A stretch of 64,000 bases of DNA from Candidatus Krumholzibacteriota bacterium (GCA_016932415.1 JAFGCX010000016.1:36404-100403); one strand, 5' to 3'. Positions 46,801-57,148 are shown, counted from the first letter of the stretch. The notes: generated by a model from the letters alone, not told the origin. A program made the numbers and translations.

Positions 46801-46989
46801 TTTGTGACATTTTCTGACAGGTGGGGAAGATTTGAGGCTGTTTTTTTTCCGGAGGTCTACAGGAGGACTGCTAAAGAGCTTGTCCGGGGACGGGGACCGT
46901 TTCATATCCGCGGGAGGGTCGAAACCGAGCTGGGGGTCGAAAGCCTTGTAGTGAGCGGGGCGCGGTTTATGCGCCGCGGAGTGCGGTGA
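43888..46989 (+). CDS. dnaE2: error-prone DNA polymerase III alpha, DnaE2/ImuC
   Basis: C-family polymerase for damage-induced mutagenesis. 1033 residues, the DnaE2 length (shorter than DnaE1). N-terminal PHP domain begins FTHLHLHSNFSLLSG; the palm has SVGRGSAGNSLVSYSL and LPDFDIDFATGDREKV (catalytic Asp residues); then the DnaE2-type tail with OB region VDIVGWKVTAKATRT. ATG 43888 immediately follows the imuB stop; ATG 43906 is an alternative. An 8-T run at about 46844 is intact. Last gene of the cassette. Confidence 0.95.
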   Translation: MKGSSDMKEEFTHLHLHSNFSLLSGTATVEELAGAAAACGMRALALTDTDNMCAVVPFEKACRKVGIRPIYGAMITGSGGRYAVALARNNDGYSEICRLVTARRLDDDFSFTGRISSLSDDLYLLCGDGKTVSTMRDRENLRVPLPVAEGIDYDRIRWRLRGMAQRSGVRTVAAGGIYFVGPRDHSIHRVLTAIRTGTTVGRLDAGEVAPPGAFFRAAERVRRTFADDRESFDEAGRIARDCTADPGLGRRRLPRFSVPPGESASSYLRRIASRGLAERLGGRAGPAETERARETLDHELSVIGGKGLADYFLICWDIVRFARGRGISSVGRGSAGNSLVSYSLRITDVNPLRHNMFFERFLNPEREQLPDFDIDFATGDREKVLEYIFRRYGSERVAMIGTFSTLRARAALRETAKALGIPEGEVAPFIRRIPFYAAIDKLDLLPAASPAAAGLDPALEPLRTLLPIARRIGGFPRHMATHPCGLVISPEPITSLVPLQRGDKGYEITQWSMYDIEAAGLVKIDIIGQKGLAVIAETAAMASVNEGRPLHRERIDYLDDPAARKIVREGRTQGCFYIESPIMMQLLRQARCDDFEVLTALSSIIRPGVSSHGGKKSYLHRQLGIEPVPEMHPAVAEVLADTFGCLIYQEQVIKIAVNVAGMSYAEADGLRRCMSFKNLDEETIAGYRDSFIGGALGRGIPPGVADDIFRRIAAFAGYAFCKAHSASFALESFESAWWKAHYPAEFMAAVISNGGGYYSHEEYLEEAKRLGLKVLPPCVNESGIRHHGKDGVLRIGLMQIKGLRRSTAEKIVEEAEISSFVSLEDLLVRVGPSRAETVSLIRCGAMISFGASRPELMWQMRLLNACEEQPSPRDSAPAPRSVVMRILASGIPEIPDYDLQKSLEAERDILDLCVSGHPLDIFDDLISPLAARHRLVKSTSLARMEGREVDIVGWKVTAKATRTADEGSEMIFVTFSDRWGRFEAVFFPEVYRRTAKELVRGRGPFHIRGRVETELGVESLVVSGARFMRRGVR

Positions 46990-47071
46990 GATCTGATTTT
47001 CCCATTATCCGGAAGGTGGTTGATAATCGCCGCGAGTCGCTTCACAGTGTCATATATGAAGACTGAAGTTG

Positions 47072-47087
47072 TTTTACACCTGTAAAA
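47072..47087. repeat. palindrome TTTTACA-CC-TGTAAAA upstream of nfnAB
   Basis: A perfect 7-bp inverted repeat with a 2-bp centre, flanked by a further AAGT/ACTT pair, 165 bp before nfnA. Looks like a dimeric repressor operator. The 262-bp gap 46990-47251 otherwise holds a possible TATAAA box at 47122 and no gene. Confidence 0.5.
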
Positions 47088-47251
47088 ACTTCTTGTTTTA
47101 TCGGTCTCTATCTGATAGAAGTATAAACTGATTTTTTGCCGGTTTCCGATCTACCGCCGTTGTCTTCAACCCTGGTAGACGAATTCATAATCGAGTCTGA
47201 ATCCAATGACCGGAATTGTCCGGTACCTGAAAAAAGCATGAAAGGTTGTCT

Positions 47252-48076
47252 ATGAACAGGATCCTTGAAAAAGAGTTTATTACTTCAGAGGTCTTCTCCA
47301 TGAAGGTCGAAGCTGCCAACATCGCGAAAAAACGTTCAGCGGGACAGTTCATTATTCTGCGCGTAACGGAGGAAGGGGAAAGGATCCCCCTGACGATAGC
47401 AGACGCGGATCCGCGCGAAGGTTGGATCGAACTGGTTGTCCAGATTGTTGGAAAGACCACTAAAATACTTTCAATGCTGGAACCCGGAGAAGAACTCCTC
47501 GATCTTGTCGGCCCGCTGGGACGTCCGACTCATATTGAAAAGGTCGGTACGGTCGTCGTCATAGGAGGCGGAGTAGGGATCGCTCCCGCCCATCCGATAG
47601 CTCAGAGCATGAAAGAAGCGGGGAATCAGCTGATCGCGATACTTGGAGGCAGGACGAAAGAGCTCGTCATCATGGAAAAACAGATGCGCGCGGCCAGCGA
47701 CAGGATAATAATAACGACCGACGACGGATCTTACGGAATGAAGGGTCTTGTCACCGACGCGTTGCAGAAATTGATCGATGAGGGACTGAAAGTCGACCTT
47801 GTCGTCGCCGTTGGACCTCCGATCATGATGAAATTCGTCTCCCTGCTCACGAAAAAACACGCGATACCGACACTTGTCAGTCTTAATACGATCATGGTGG
47901 ATGGAACGGGGATGTGCGGAGCTTGCCGCGTAAGCGTAGCTGGCAAGATGAAGTTCGTTTGCGTCGACGGCCCGGAATTTGACGGGCATGAAGTAGATTA
48001 TGAAGAGATGATGCAGAGACAGCGAATGTACTGCCAGCAGGAAAAAGAATCGATGGAGAGATGCAAGTCTGAATAA
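47252..48076 (+). CDS. nfnA: NfnA/SudB: ferredoxin-NADP reductase subunit alpha
   Basis: FAD- and [2Fe-2S]-containing subunit of the NADH-dependent reduced ferredoxin:NADP+ oxidoreductase (electron bifurcation), also called sulfide dehydrogenase SudB. About 275 residues: flavin domain with GQFIILRVTEEGERIPLTIAD, NAD domain with VVIGGGVGIAPAHPI, and the cluster cysteines in MVDGTGMCGACRVSV plus a later Cys (KFVCVDGPEFDGH). ATG 47252 has AAAGG 6 nt upstream. Partner gene follows after 34 bp. Confidence 0.92.
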   Translation: MNRILEKEFITSEVFSMKVEAANIAKKRSAGQFIILRVTEEGERIPLTIADADPREGWIELVVQIVGKTTKILSMLEPGEELLDLVGPLGRPTHIEKVGTVVVIGGGVGIAPAHPIAQSMKEAGNQLIAILGGRTKELVIMEKQMRAASDRIIITTDDGSYGMKGLVTDALQKLIDEGLKVDLVVAVGPPIMMKFVSLLTKKHAIPTLVSLNTIMVDGTGMCGACRVSVAGKMKFVCVDGPEFDGHEVDYEEMMQRQRMYCQQEKESMERCKSE

Positions 48077-48110
48077 AGGAGGAAACGGCTTGTCGGGGGC
48101 CGCGTGAAAT

Positions 48111-49547
48111 ATGGAAGATAAAAAACTGACACCGAAAGAAAGATTGCAGATCCCTCCTCAACCGATGCGCGAGCAGGCTCCTGGGGACCGGGTCAGGAAT
48201 GTCGCGGAGGTACCGTTTGGATTTACCGAGGAACAGGCAAAAATAGAAGCAAGCAGATGTCTTCAGTGCAAGACGGCGCCCTGCGTGGCGGGATGCCCCG
48301 TCGAGATCGATATTCCCGCCTTTATTCAATTGATCTCCGACGGTGATTTCGAGGGTGCCGCCAACAAGATCAAGGAGACCAATATACTGCCGGCGATCTG
48401 CGGCCGTGTCTGTCCGCAGGAGGAACAGTGTCAGAAGGGGTGCGTGGTCGGTAAAAGCCGCAAGTCGGTCAATGAAGCGGTTCAGATAGGTAAACTCGAG
48501 CGGTTTGTCGCTGATTACCAGATGGCAAACTGCGAGCCGGAGACACCGGAGATCAAACCTTCAACCGGAAAGAAAGTGGCTATCGTCGGTGCCGGCCCCG
48601 CCGGACTGACTGTGGCTGCCGATGTCCGGAGGGAAGGGCATGATGTGACTGTGTTTGAAGCACTCCACAAACCGGGTGGAGTCCTTATCTATGGTATCCC
48701 GGAATTTCGTCTGCCCAAGGCGATAGTTGAAAGGGAAGTCGAGAACCTTAAGGCTATGGGCGTCGAGATGAAATACAACATGGTCATTGGAAAGATATTT
48801 TCAATCGATGAGCTTCTCGAAGGGGATTATGACGCCGTATTCGTGGCTACCGGCGCGGGACTGCCGATGTTCATGCGTCTCGACGGCGAGAATCTGAACG
48901 GAGTCTATTCAGCGAATGAATTTCTTACCAGGGCGAACCTGATGAAGGCATATTCCTTTCCCGAGACGGATACGCCTATTGCCAGGTCGAAGAATGTCGC
49001 TGTCTTCGGAGGAGGCAATGTGGCGATGGATTCGGCCAGGACAGCTTTGAGGCTTGGGGCGGAGAACGTCTATCTGGTATATCGCAGATCGAAAGCGGAG
49101 ATGCCAGCCAGGGTCGAGGAAGTCCACCATGCCGAAGAGGAAGGCGTGCAATTCCTGCTTTTACAGAACCCGATCAGGTTGATCGGAGATGACAAGGGAT
49201 GGATCAGGCAGGTCGAATGCATCAAGATGGAACTGGGCGAACCGGATGATTCGGGAAGACGCCGCCCGGTACCGATCGAGAACAGCGAGTTCACGATCGA
49301 TGTCGATACGGTGATAGTATCGATCGGGAATTCCTCAAACCCTCTTATTCCGGATACTACTCCCGATATCGAGACTAACAGGTGGGGGAACATAATCGCG
49401 GATGAAGTCACGATGAAGACGAGTAAAAAAGGAGTATTTGCCGGAGGAGATATTGTGCTGGGGGCTGCGACGGTGATTCTCGCGATGGGCCAGGGCAGGC
49501 TCGCCGCTATGGCTATCAATGAATATCTTGAGACCGGTCAGTGGTAG
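48111..49547 (+). CDS. nfnB: NfnB/SudA: GltD-like FAD, Fe-S subunit beta
   Basis: Large subunit of the same bifurcating enzyme; homologous to the glutamate synthase small chain. 478 residues: N-terminal 4Fe-4S region with CLQCKTAPCVAGCPVEIDIP and CGRVCPQEEQCQKGC, FAD-binding VAIVGAGPAGLTVAADVRREG, and NADP-binding VAVFGGGNVAMDSARTALRLG, ending GQGRLAAMAINEYL. No GltB large subunit is nearby, which with NfnA next door favours Nfn over glutamate synthase. Confidence 0.92.
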   Translation: MEDKKLTPKERLQIPPQPMREQAPGDRVRNVAEVPFGFTEEQAKIEASRCLQCKTAPCVAGCPVEIDIPAFIQLISDGDFEGAANKIKETNILPAICGRVCPQEEQCQKGCVVGKSRKSVNEAVQIGKLERFVADYQMANCEPETPEIKPSTGKKVAIVGAGPAGLTVAADVRREGHDVTVFEALHKPGGVLIYGIPEFRLPKAIVEREVENLKAMGVEMKYNMVIGKIFSIDELLEGDYDAVFVATGAGLPMFMRLDGENLNGVYSANEFLTRANLMKAYSFPETDTPIARSKNVAVFGGGNVAMDSARTALRLGAENVYLVYRRSKAEMPARVEEVHHAEEEGVQFLLLQNPIRLIGDDKGWIRQVECIKMELGEPDDSGRRRPVPIENSEFTIDVDTVIVSIGNSSNPLIPDTTPDIETNRWGNIIADEVTMKTSKKGVFAGGDIVLGAATVILAMGQGRLAAMAINEYLETGQW

Positions 49548-49588
49548 ATATCAGATCAGACGTGGTTGAAGAAAGAAGGATCAAATAT

Positions 49589-49619
49589 TAATAGCCGTCC
49601 GGGTTACGGGCGGCTATTA
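49589..49619. terminator. 13-bp hairpin after nfnB
   Basis: TAATAGCCGTCCG (49589-49601) pairs with CGGGCGGCTATTA (49607-49619) with a single wobble and a 5-nt loop. Neither side has a T run; it may be a Rho-independent-like or mRNA-protecting hairpin at the end of the nfn operon. Confidence 0.55.
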
Positions 49620-49708
49620 TGATGATGGCCGCTGGATGGAGCAGATTTTCACCTTGAGATTTGCTGTTATGTAAGGCCTGATTACACAATGGTTTGGAGC
49701 CTGTTGAC

Positions 49709-52027
49709 ATGAGATGGAAAGAAATCAATAAAAGTATCAGGGTGAGAACCGCAATAGAAAGATTAAGACTGACTGTAAGGGGGCGCGTGCAGGGAGTGGG
49801 ATTCCGTCCGTCGGTCTTCCGTTTTGCCGCCGAGGCCGGGGTGACTGGAACAGTAAGGAATACGAATAGTGGAGTCATCATAGAGATAGAGGGGGAACCG
49901 GGAGCTATAGACCATTTCGGTACTTCTCTCACGGAACATCCGCCGCCTCTGGCCAGGCTCGATTCTGTCGATATCGAAATTGTTGAACCGGTGGGGGACA
50001 GGGAATTCGTTATCCTTGAGAGCGAGGAATCGGGCGATTCCGATACGATCTTTCCCGTCGACGCGGCGGTCTGCGGAGACTGCCTCGCCGAGATGAGAGA
50101 TCCAAGGGACAGGCGTTACAGGTATCCATTCATCAACTGCACGAATTGCGGACCGAGATTTACGATCATCGAGGGATTGCCTTATGACAGACCTCTTACA
50201 ACTATGAGCGATTTTGAGATGGACGCCCACTGCAGGGGGGAGTATACAGATCCTTCCGACAGGAGATTCCATGCAGAGCCTGTATCGTGCCCCGGATGCG
50301 GACCGAAGCTCTTGTTGATAGATGACAGGGGCGAAGCAATAGATGACGATCCGATAGACGGAGCGAGAAAGATAATTGCCGCGGGAGGCATTCTGGCGGT
50401 AAAGGGGCTCGGGGGGTATCACCTTGCCTGTCTCGCGACCGACGGTAAAGCTGTCGATCTGCTGCGGCAACGAAAAAGAAGGCCGGTAAAGCCATTCGCG
50501 CTTATGTTCAGGGATCTGGAAACAGTAAGGGAATTCTGCGTTGTGGGGGAGCGGGAGGCTCGACTTCTTGTTTCATCAGAAGCTCCGATCGTGATCCTGA
50601 GAAAATCCGGAGGAGGGCTTCCCGAAAATATAGCTCCCGGCAACGGATATCTGGGTGCTTTTCTGCCCTACACTCCGGTCCATCATCTTCTGATCGATGG
50701 TCTCGACCTGCTGATAATGACCTCTGCCAACTTTTCAGATGAACCGCTCATCTCGACGGAAGACGAACTTGAAGATATACTTGGGTCGATCGCCGACGCT
50801 GCGCTGATAAATGACAGAAAGATAGCCCATAAATGCGACGATTCGATCTTTTTCGTTCCTTCGGGGGCCGCTGTCCCGATACGAAGAGCGCGGGGGTATG
50901 TTCCGGAGCCGATAAGACTTCCGCAACTGGTATCGAGATCGATCCTCGGTACGGGGGGGCAGGAAAAGGGGACATTTACCCTGACTCGGGCTGAAATGGC
51001 TTTCGTTTCATCTCATCTCGGAGACCTGGGCGACCTCAGGGGGCAGCTTAACTACAGGGCAGAGTTCGAATCTTTCACCAGGATCCTCGGAATCAAACCG
51101 GAGATCGCGGTCTGCGACATGCATCCCGATTATTTTACGACGAGATTTGCCTCGGAACTGGGTTATCCAACTGTGATAAAGGTGCAACATCACCACGCGC
51201 ACGCCGTGAGCGTGATGGTCGAACATGGTATTGACGAACCGGTTATCGGGGTCTCTTTCGACGGAACCGGATATGGGACTGATGGAAAGCTCTGGGGGGG
51301 AGAATTCATCCTCGCCCGGCACCACGATTTTACCAGGCTCGCGCACCTGGGATATATTCCCCTTCCCGGAGGGGCCGCGGCCGTGCGAGAACCATGGAGA
51401 ATGGCCCTCATGTATCTACGATGTCTTTATGGTTGTGATCTTCTCGATCGAGCCGGTGAATTTCTGCCTCTTGAAAGGCTACCGGCCCGGGAGATCCTTC
51501 AGATGGCCGAACGCGGGATCAATTCGATCGAAACTTCCAGCATCGGCCGTCTTTTCGACGCCGTGGCGTCGCTGCTCAATTGTGGACACAGGGTCAGCTA
51601 TGAGGCTGAAGCGGCTGTAAGACTGGAGGAACTTGCTCTCAACGCTGGTACGACCGAGCGGCATTATACTTTCGATACTACATCGGGCGATCCGGTCAGG
51701 ATAGATCCATCCCCGGTGATAAAAGGAATCATCGAGGATCTCAGGGGAGGAAAAAGCCGCCAGGAGATCGCCGCGGTGTTTCATAATTCTGTGGCGCGTC
51801 TCGTGGTCGATCTTTCATACAATCTCTGTAAGAAAACTCAATGCGGAAAGGTCGTCCTGTCGGGGGGAGTATTCCAGAATAGATATCTGTGCGAGAGAAT
51901 ATCAAGACTGGCGGACGGAATACCCCCGGTCTTCTATCAGCACAGGATCGTTCCTCCGAACGACGGGGGAATATCCCTAGGGCAGGTACAGGCCGGCGTT
52001 GCAAAAATAATAAAGGGAATGATCTGA
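49709..52027 (+). CDS. hypF: carbamoyltransferase HypF
   Basis: Hydrogenase maturation: activates carbamoyl phosphate and transfers the carbamoyl group to HypE for CN ligand synthesis. About 772 residues with the full layout: acylphosphatase domain (TVRGRVQGVGFRPSVFRFA), zinc region (CGDCLAEMRD...NCTNCGPRFT and CRGEY...CPGCGPKL), YrdC-like domain (GGILAVKGLGGYHLAC) and carbamoyltransferase domain with the HHHAH motif in KVQHHHAHAVSVM and VVLSGGVFQNRYL. Start ATG 49709; TTG 49694 and GTG 49742 are alternatives. hypE follows. Confidence 0.96.
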   Translation: MRWKEINKSIRVRTAIERLRLTVRGRVQGVGFRPSVFRFAAEAGVTGTVRNTNSGVIIEIEGEPGAIDHFGTSLTEHPPPLARLDSVDIEIVEPVGDREFVILESEESGDSDTIFPVDAAVCGDCLAEMRDPRDRRYRYPFINCTNCGPRFTIIEGLPYDRPLTTMSDFEMDAHCRGEYTDPSDRRFHAEPVSCPGCGPKLLLIDDRGEAIDDDPIDGARKIIAAGGILAVKGLGGYHLACLATDGKAVDLLRQRKRRPVKPFALMFRDLETVREFCVVGEREARLLVSSEAPIVILRKSGGGLPENIAPGNGYLGAFLPYTPVHHLLIDGLDLLIMTSANFSDEPLISTEDELEDILGSIADAALINDRKIAHKCDDSIFFVPSGAAVPIRRARGYVPEPIRLPQLVSRSILGTGGQEKGTFTLTRAEMAFVSSHLGDLGDLRGQLNYRAEFESFTRILGIKPEIAVCDMHPDYFTTRFASELGYPTVIKVQHHHAHAVSVMVEHGIDEPVIGVSFDGTGYGTDGKLWGGEFILARHHDFTRLAHLGYIPLPGGAAAVREPWRMALMYLRCLYGCDLLDRAGEFLPLERLPAREILQMAERGINSIETSSIGRLFDAVASLLNCGHRVSYEAEAAVRLEELALNAGTTERHYTFDTTSGDPVRIDPSPVIKGIIEDLRGGKSRQEIAAVFHNSVARLVVDLSYNLCKKTQCGKVVLSGGVFQNRYLCERISRLADGIPPVFYQHRIVPPNDGGISLGQVQAGVAKIIKGMI

Positions 52028-52085
52028 CCCCGGGATGTGGCGGAACCGGTCCGTTCCCGGTATCATGAAGGGAGTTGGCAAGGCA

Positions 52086-53102
52086 ATGACAGGCAGTAAT
52101 GGCGAAAAGATCCTTCTGGCTCATGGCGGCGGAGGGATCCTCATGAAGGAACTGGTACGTTTCATCCTCGAGAGGCTTGGGGTGAAAAACGATCTGCCTC
52201 TCCAAGACAGCGCGATAATAGAGTCTTTTCCAGGAAAGATAGCGTTTACCACCGATTCTTTCGTGATCGATCCGGTATTTTTCCCCGGGGGAGATATCGG
52301 TCACCTCGCCGTCTGCGGGACGGTGAACGACCTGGCTGTCTGTGGAGCCGTTCCCCTGGCTATATCACTCTCTTTCATAATAGAGGAGGGGTTCGCGATG
52401 GCTGATCTCGGCAGAATAGTCGATTCTATAAGAATGACGTCTGAAGAAGCCGGGATATCGGTCATAACTGGAGATACAAAAGTCGTTGAAAAAGGCAAAG
52501 TTGACGGGATATTCATCAATACTGCCGGCATCGGCAATATCCCGGACGGGATCGGACTCTCATCGGCTTCAGCCAGACCGGGGGATGTAGTGATAATCAA
52601 CGGGACTATCGGCGATCACGGACTTGCCATCCTGAGCATGCGCGAAAACCTCGATTTCGGTAGCGCCCTTGAAAGTGACACTGCTCCACTGTCGACTTTG
52701 ATAGTCCCTCTTCTGAAAGAGACAGATGGGATAAGGGTGATGCGCGACGCGACGAGGGGAGGTCTTGCGGCAGTGCTCAACGAGATTGCCGAAGATTCAG
52801 ATGTATGTATAGAGATCGAAGAAGCGTCGATTCCTCTGAGGGATGCCGTCCGAAAGGGCTGCGAACTTATGGGATACGAGCCTCTGCACATCGCGAACGA
52901 GGGCAAGTTCGTCACAATCGTCGATCCCGGTCATGCCGGTGAAGTACTCGACAGGATGAGGAGGCACCCGCTTGGGAAGGATGCGGCGGTAATCGGATCT
53001 GTCAGGATGTCTCCCGGAGGGCATGTCATCATGAAGACTTTACTGGGGGGAGAAAGGGTCGTCGATATTCCCTACGGTGACCTGCTTCCGAGAATCTGCT
53101 GA
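52086..53102 (+). CDS. hypE: carbamoyl dehydratase HypE
   Basis: Converts the carbamoyl group received from HypF to thiocyanate on its C-terminal Cys. About 338 residues, PurM-like, opening KILLAHGGGGILMKELV, with TDSFVIDPVFFPGGDIG and ending LLPRIC, where the terminal Cys is the acceptor. ATG 52065 (in frame, upstream) is possible; AAGGGAG sits 11 nt before 52086. Other hyp genes and the hydrogenase itself are outside the window. Confidence 0.96.
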   Translation: MTGSNGEKILLAHGGGGILMKELVRFILERLGVKNDLPLQDSAIIESFPGKIAFTTDSFVIDPVFFPGGDIGHLAVCGTVNDLAVCGAVPLAISLSFIIEEGFAMADLGRIVDSIRMTSEEAGISVITGDTKVVEKGKVDGIFINTAGIGNIPDGIGLSSASARPGDVVIINGTIGDHGLAILSMRENLDFGSALESDTAPLSTLIVPLLKETDGIRVMRDATRGGLAAVLNEIAEDSDVCIEIEEASIPLRDAVRKGCELMGYEPLHIANEGKFVTIVDPGHAGEVLDRMRRHPLGKDAAVIGSVRMSPGGHVIMKTLLGGERVVDIPYGDLLPRIC

Positions 53103-53143
53103 AAGACCTGTATATAAGAAAGGAGCGGAAAGGTCGCGGTGAT

Positions 53144-53839
53144 TCACCCGGAAGTGATCATAATGGCAGGCTGAGTCTTTTCTTTCCCGGAACCAGCGGT
53201 GAGGTTCATGCACGGGCAGGATTTCAGCAGGTTGTGAAAAAGTTGAGTCCTGTTATCGACCCCGAATTTTCTGTATATCTTCCACAGGTGATTTTTGACC
53301 GTCTTTTCGCTGATCTCCAGTTCTTCCGCTATCTCCCTGTTGTTGAATCCCCGCAGCATCGTATGAAGGATCTCGTTTTCCCTTCTGGAAAGGTCTTTCC
53401 CGGCGGGAATCCCTTCACGAGGGGAAGAAAGCCGTTTGACTTTCAATGGCGAATTCCGTTTTATCAATTCCCGGTTCTCTCTTAGAAGAAAAGAAGTTAT
53501 CTCATCTATCCGCTCGATCTCATCTATGCTGTCGACGAAATAGGAACACCCCGAATTCAGAGCCTGGCGAAGCGTCGATCGACTGGCGTCTATCTCGATG
53601 ATGATCGTAGACGGCACATGTTCGAGCCTATTGGCAAGATCGAGGAGTTCAAGGACATTGTCGAGGTCGAGCTCCCCGGCGAGAATGAAGACATCGAATA
53701 TCTCGCTTTCGAGCAGCTGTCCTGCTTCACCGGGAGTCTGGGCGGTATAGGGCTGATTCTCGCCTGCTCCAAGCCGCTTCCCGATCAGGTCGACCATAGC
53801 TCTGTTATGGCTGTATATCAGAATTTTCTCATCACGCAT
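53144..53839 (-). CDS. LuxR-type regulator with pseudo-receiver
   Basis: About 231 residues. C-terminal LuxR/NarL helix-turn-helix: LSRRENEILHTMLRGFNNREIAEELEISEKTVKNHLWKIYRKFGV (conserved Glu, Val-Lys-x-His). The N-terminal domain has the length of a receiver, but the phospho-acceptor site reads FDVFILAGELDLD: the expected Asp is Ala, so it is probably not phosphorylated. GGGAG 6 nt upstream supports ATG 53839 over 53863. Divergent from the PHP phosphatase; no partner kinase adjacent. Confidence 0.85.
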   Translation of the reverse strand: MRDEKILIYSHNRAMVDLIGKRLGAGENQPYTAQTPGEAGQLLESEIFDVFILAGELDLDNVLELLDLANRLEHVPSTIIIEIDASRSTLRQALNSGCSYFVDSIDEIERIDEITSFLLRENRELIKRNSPLKVKRLSSPREGIPAGKDLSRRENEILHTMLRGFNNREIAEELEISEKTVKNHLWKIYRKFGVDNRTQLFHNLLKSCPCMNLTAGSGKEKTQPAIMITSG

Positions 53840-53911
53840 TCTCAACTCCCTGTCCTGTGACATTTATTCGGACAGAGTGGAGGTTTCTTTAGCAAAAGAT
53901 CTCATCTTCGG

Positions 53912-54796
53912 GTGGGGATTTCTACGGTCCACGATATTCTTGCCGGCGCCAGGGATATCGTGTATCCTGCCGGTATGTTCGATTATCATATGCATGGAGA
54001 ATTCTGTGGACATGCCGAGGGGCCTCTTGAGGATTATGTGCTTGCTGCCATAGAAAGGAATATCTTCGAGATAGGATTCAGCGCGCATCTTCCACTCGTT
54101 ACAGCTCCCGATCCATACCATGCCATGGTGGAAGAAAGACTACCCGACTACGTCAGGATTGTCAGAGACCTTTCCCGCAAATACAGTGGAATTATGACGA
54201 TCCGGCTGGGGATCGAAGCCGACTACTTCCCCGGTCTGGAGGATAAGACAGGGAGACTCCTTCAAAGCGCACCTTTCGACTATGTTCTTGGATCGGTGCA
54301 TTTTCTCGGGGATTGGCATTTTACAAGCATGTCAGGGCGGGGAAAATATGCTGAAATGGATCCCGAAGCGGTCATCCCGGCCTATTTTGGTCTCGTGGGA
54401 CGATTGATCAATAGCGGACTTTTCGATATCCTCGCTCATCCTGACGCGATCATCAAAGAGGATTTCAGACCGGTCGCAGAGATGACCCCCTTTTATTCAT
54501 CTATCGCTGAGATGCTCGCGCGGGCGGGAATGTCGATAGAAGTCAATACAGCCGGGCTTCGGCGCGGAGCGGGAAAGATATACCCGGATTTTGAATTTCT
54601 CAGGAAATGCGTCGAAGCCGATGTTCCGGTGACACTTGGATCGGACGCCCATAGACCTTCGGATGTCGGTCGCGATTTCGACCTTGCCTTTGAACTTCTT
54701 GCCGAGGCGGGAGTCAATTCCCTTGCCGTATGGAAGAATCGCCGAATGACGATGCGCCCGATAGATAGAAAAGGCTGGCCGGAAAAACAGGCGTAA
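53912..54796 (+). CDS. histidinol-phosphatase, PHP family (HisJ-like)
   Basis: PHP-domain metal-dependent phosphatase; HisJ members remove the phosphate from histidinol phosphate. The HxH motif is in MFDYHMHGEFCGH, followed by IGFSAHLPL, IRLGIEADYFPG, VLGSVHFLGDW, ILAHPDAI and TLGSDAHRP, the full metal-site set of the family. Start uncertain: GTG 53912, GTG 53960 (AGGGA 4 nt upstream) or ATG 53975, which gives the most typical N-terminus. No his genes nearby, so other phosphoesters are possible. Confidence 0.85.
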   Translation: MGISTVHDILAGARDIVYPAGMFDYHMHGEFCGHAEGPLEDYVLAAIERNIFEIGFSAHLPLVTAPDPYHAMVEERLPDYVRIVRDLSRKYSGIMTIRLGIEADYFPGLEDKTGRLLQSAPFDYVLGSVHFLGDWHFTSMSGRGKYAEMDPEAVIPAYFGLVGRLINSGLFDILAHPDAIIKEDFRPVAEMTPFYSSIAEMLARAGMSIEVNTAGLRRGAGKIYPDFEFLRKCVEADVPVTLGSDAHRPSDVGRDFDLAFELLAEAGVNSLAVWKNRRMTMRPIDRKGWPEKQA

Positions 54797-54812
54797 AGAA
54801 CAGGGTCGATAA

Positions 54813-56390
<1,578 letters not shown>

Positions 56391-56419
56391 CAGTATTTTG
56401 ATCTGCCGTTGATAAAGAA

Positions 56420-57112
56420 ATGAATTCACATAAAGCTGAAGATAATCTGGCAGCATTGAAAAAAGGGTCTGGAGCAGGGTCGGTCGACATTCTGGCAAGC
56501 GCGAGGATCGATGATAAGGGCCTGCTTATCGATGAATCGATCCGCGAGACAGCCTCATCCCTTAAATACGCCGTTTCAATCGGGATAAGACTTTCCGCGC
56601 CCGTCCTTGACACAGTCCTGACAGCTCCCACGTGGACTTATTATTATCATTACAGGACGGTGAATTTCGCTCTCGATCAAGCGGCTCTCGCCATTTCGAG
56701 GCAATGCCAGAATATGGGATACAGGGCTATTCCTGTTCCAGCTTCACAGATCCTCGATTGGGACCGGTTGCTCGGTCATCTTTCGCATAGAGAGGTGGGG
56801 GGGTTCGCCGGTATAGGATGGATGGGAAGAAACAATCTTCTTGTCAGCGCTGAATATGGTTCGCAGGTGAGATACGCGACGATATTGACAGATATGCCTT
56901 TGCCCGATCAGGGAGCGGGTATCGATGCTGGAAGTTGCGGTTCCTGCAAAAGGTGCATCGATGTCTGCCCGGTCGGGGCTATCAAAGAGGACCCGAATGA
57001 CTTTGATCTGGACAAATGCGCCGCCCAGCTGAGAAGATTTTCAAAAAGCGAGAAGATAAACAGCCTTATCTGCGGATTATGTCTAAGGGTCTGCGGCGGA
57101 ACGGAAAAGTAA
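56420..57112 (+). CDS. QueG-like protein with two 4Fe-4S clusters
   Basis: 230 residues related to epoxyqueuosine reductase and reductive-dehalogenase-type proteins but much shorter than QueG (about 370): it keeps the Rossmann-like N-terminal part (VGGFAGIGWMGRNNLLVSAEYGSQVRYATILTDMPL) and the paired cluster motif CGSCKRCIDVCPVGAI...CGLCLRVC, and lacks the C-terminal HEAT-like region. Whether it binds cobalamin or acts on queuosine is unclear. Follows guaB closely, possibly co-transcribed. Confidence 0.75.
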   Translation: MNSHKAEDNLAALKKGSGAGSVDILASARIDDKGLLIDESIRETASSLKYAVSIGIRLSAPVLDTVLTAPTWTYYYHYRTVNFALDQAALAISRQCQNMGYRAIPVPASQILDWDRLLGHLSHREVGGFAGIGWMGRNNLLVSAEYGSQVRYATILTDMPLPDQGAGIDAGSCGSCKRCIDVCPVGAIKEDPNDFDLDKCAAQLRRFSKSEKINSLICGLCLRVCGGTEK

Positions 57113-57148
57113 AGGCGATCATTTAATTCGATCAAAGGCAGGTGGCAA

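Noticed and set aside
47246..49547. Glutamate synthase (gltBD) as identity of the nfn pair
   Set aside because: No GltB; the first gene is a flavin/[2Fe-2S] reductase subunit as in Nfn/Sud.
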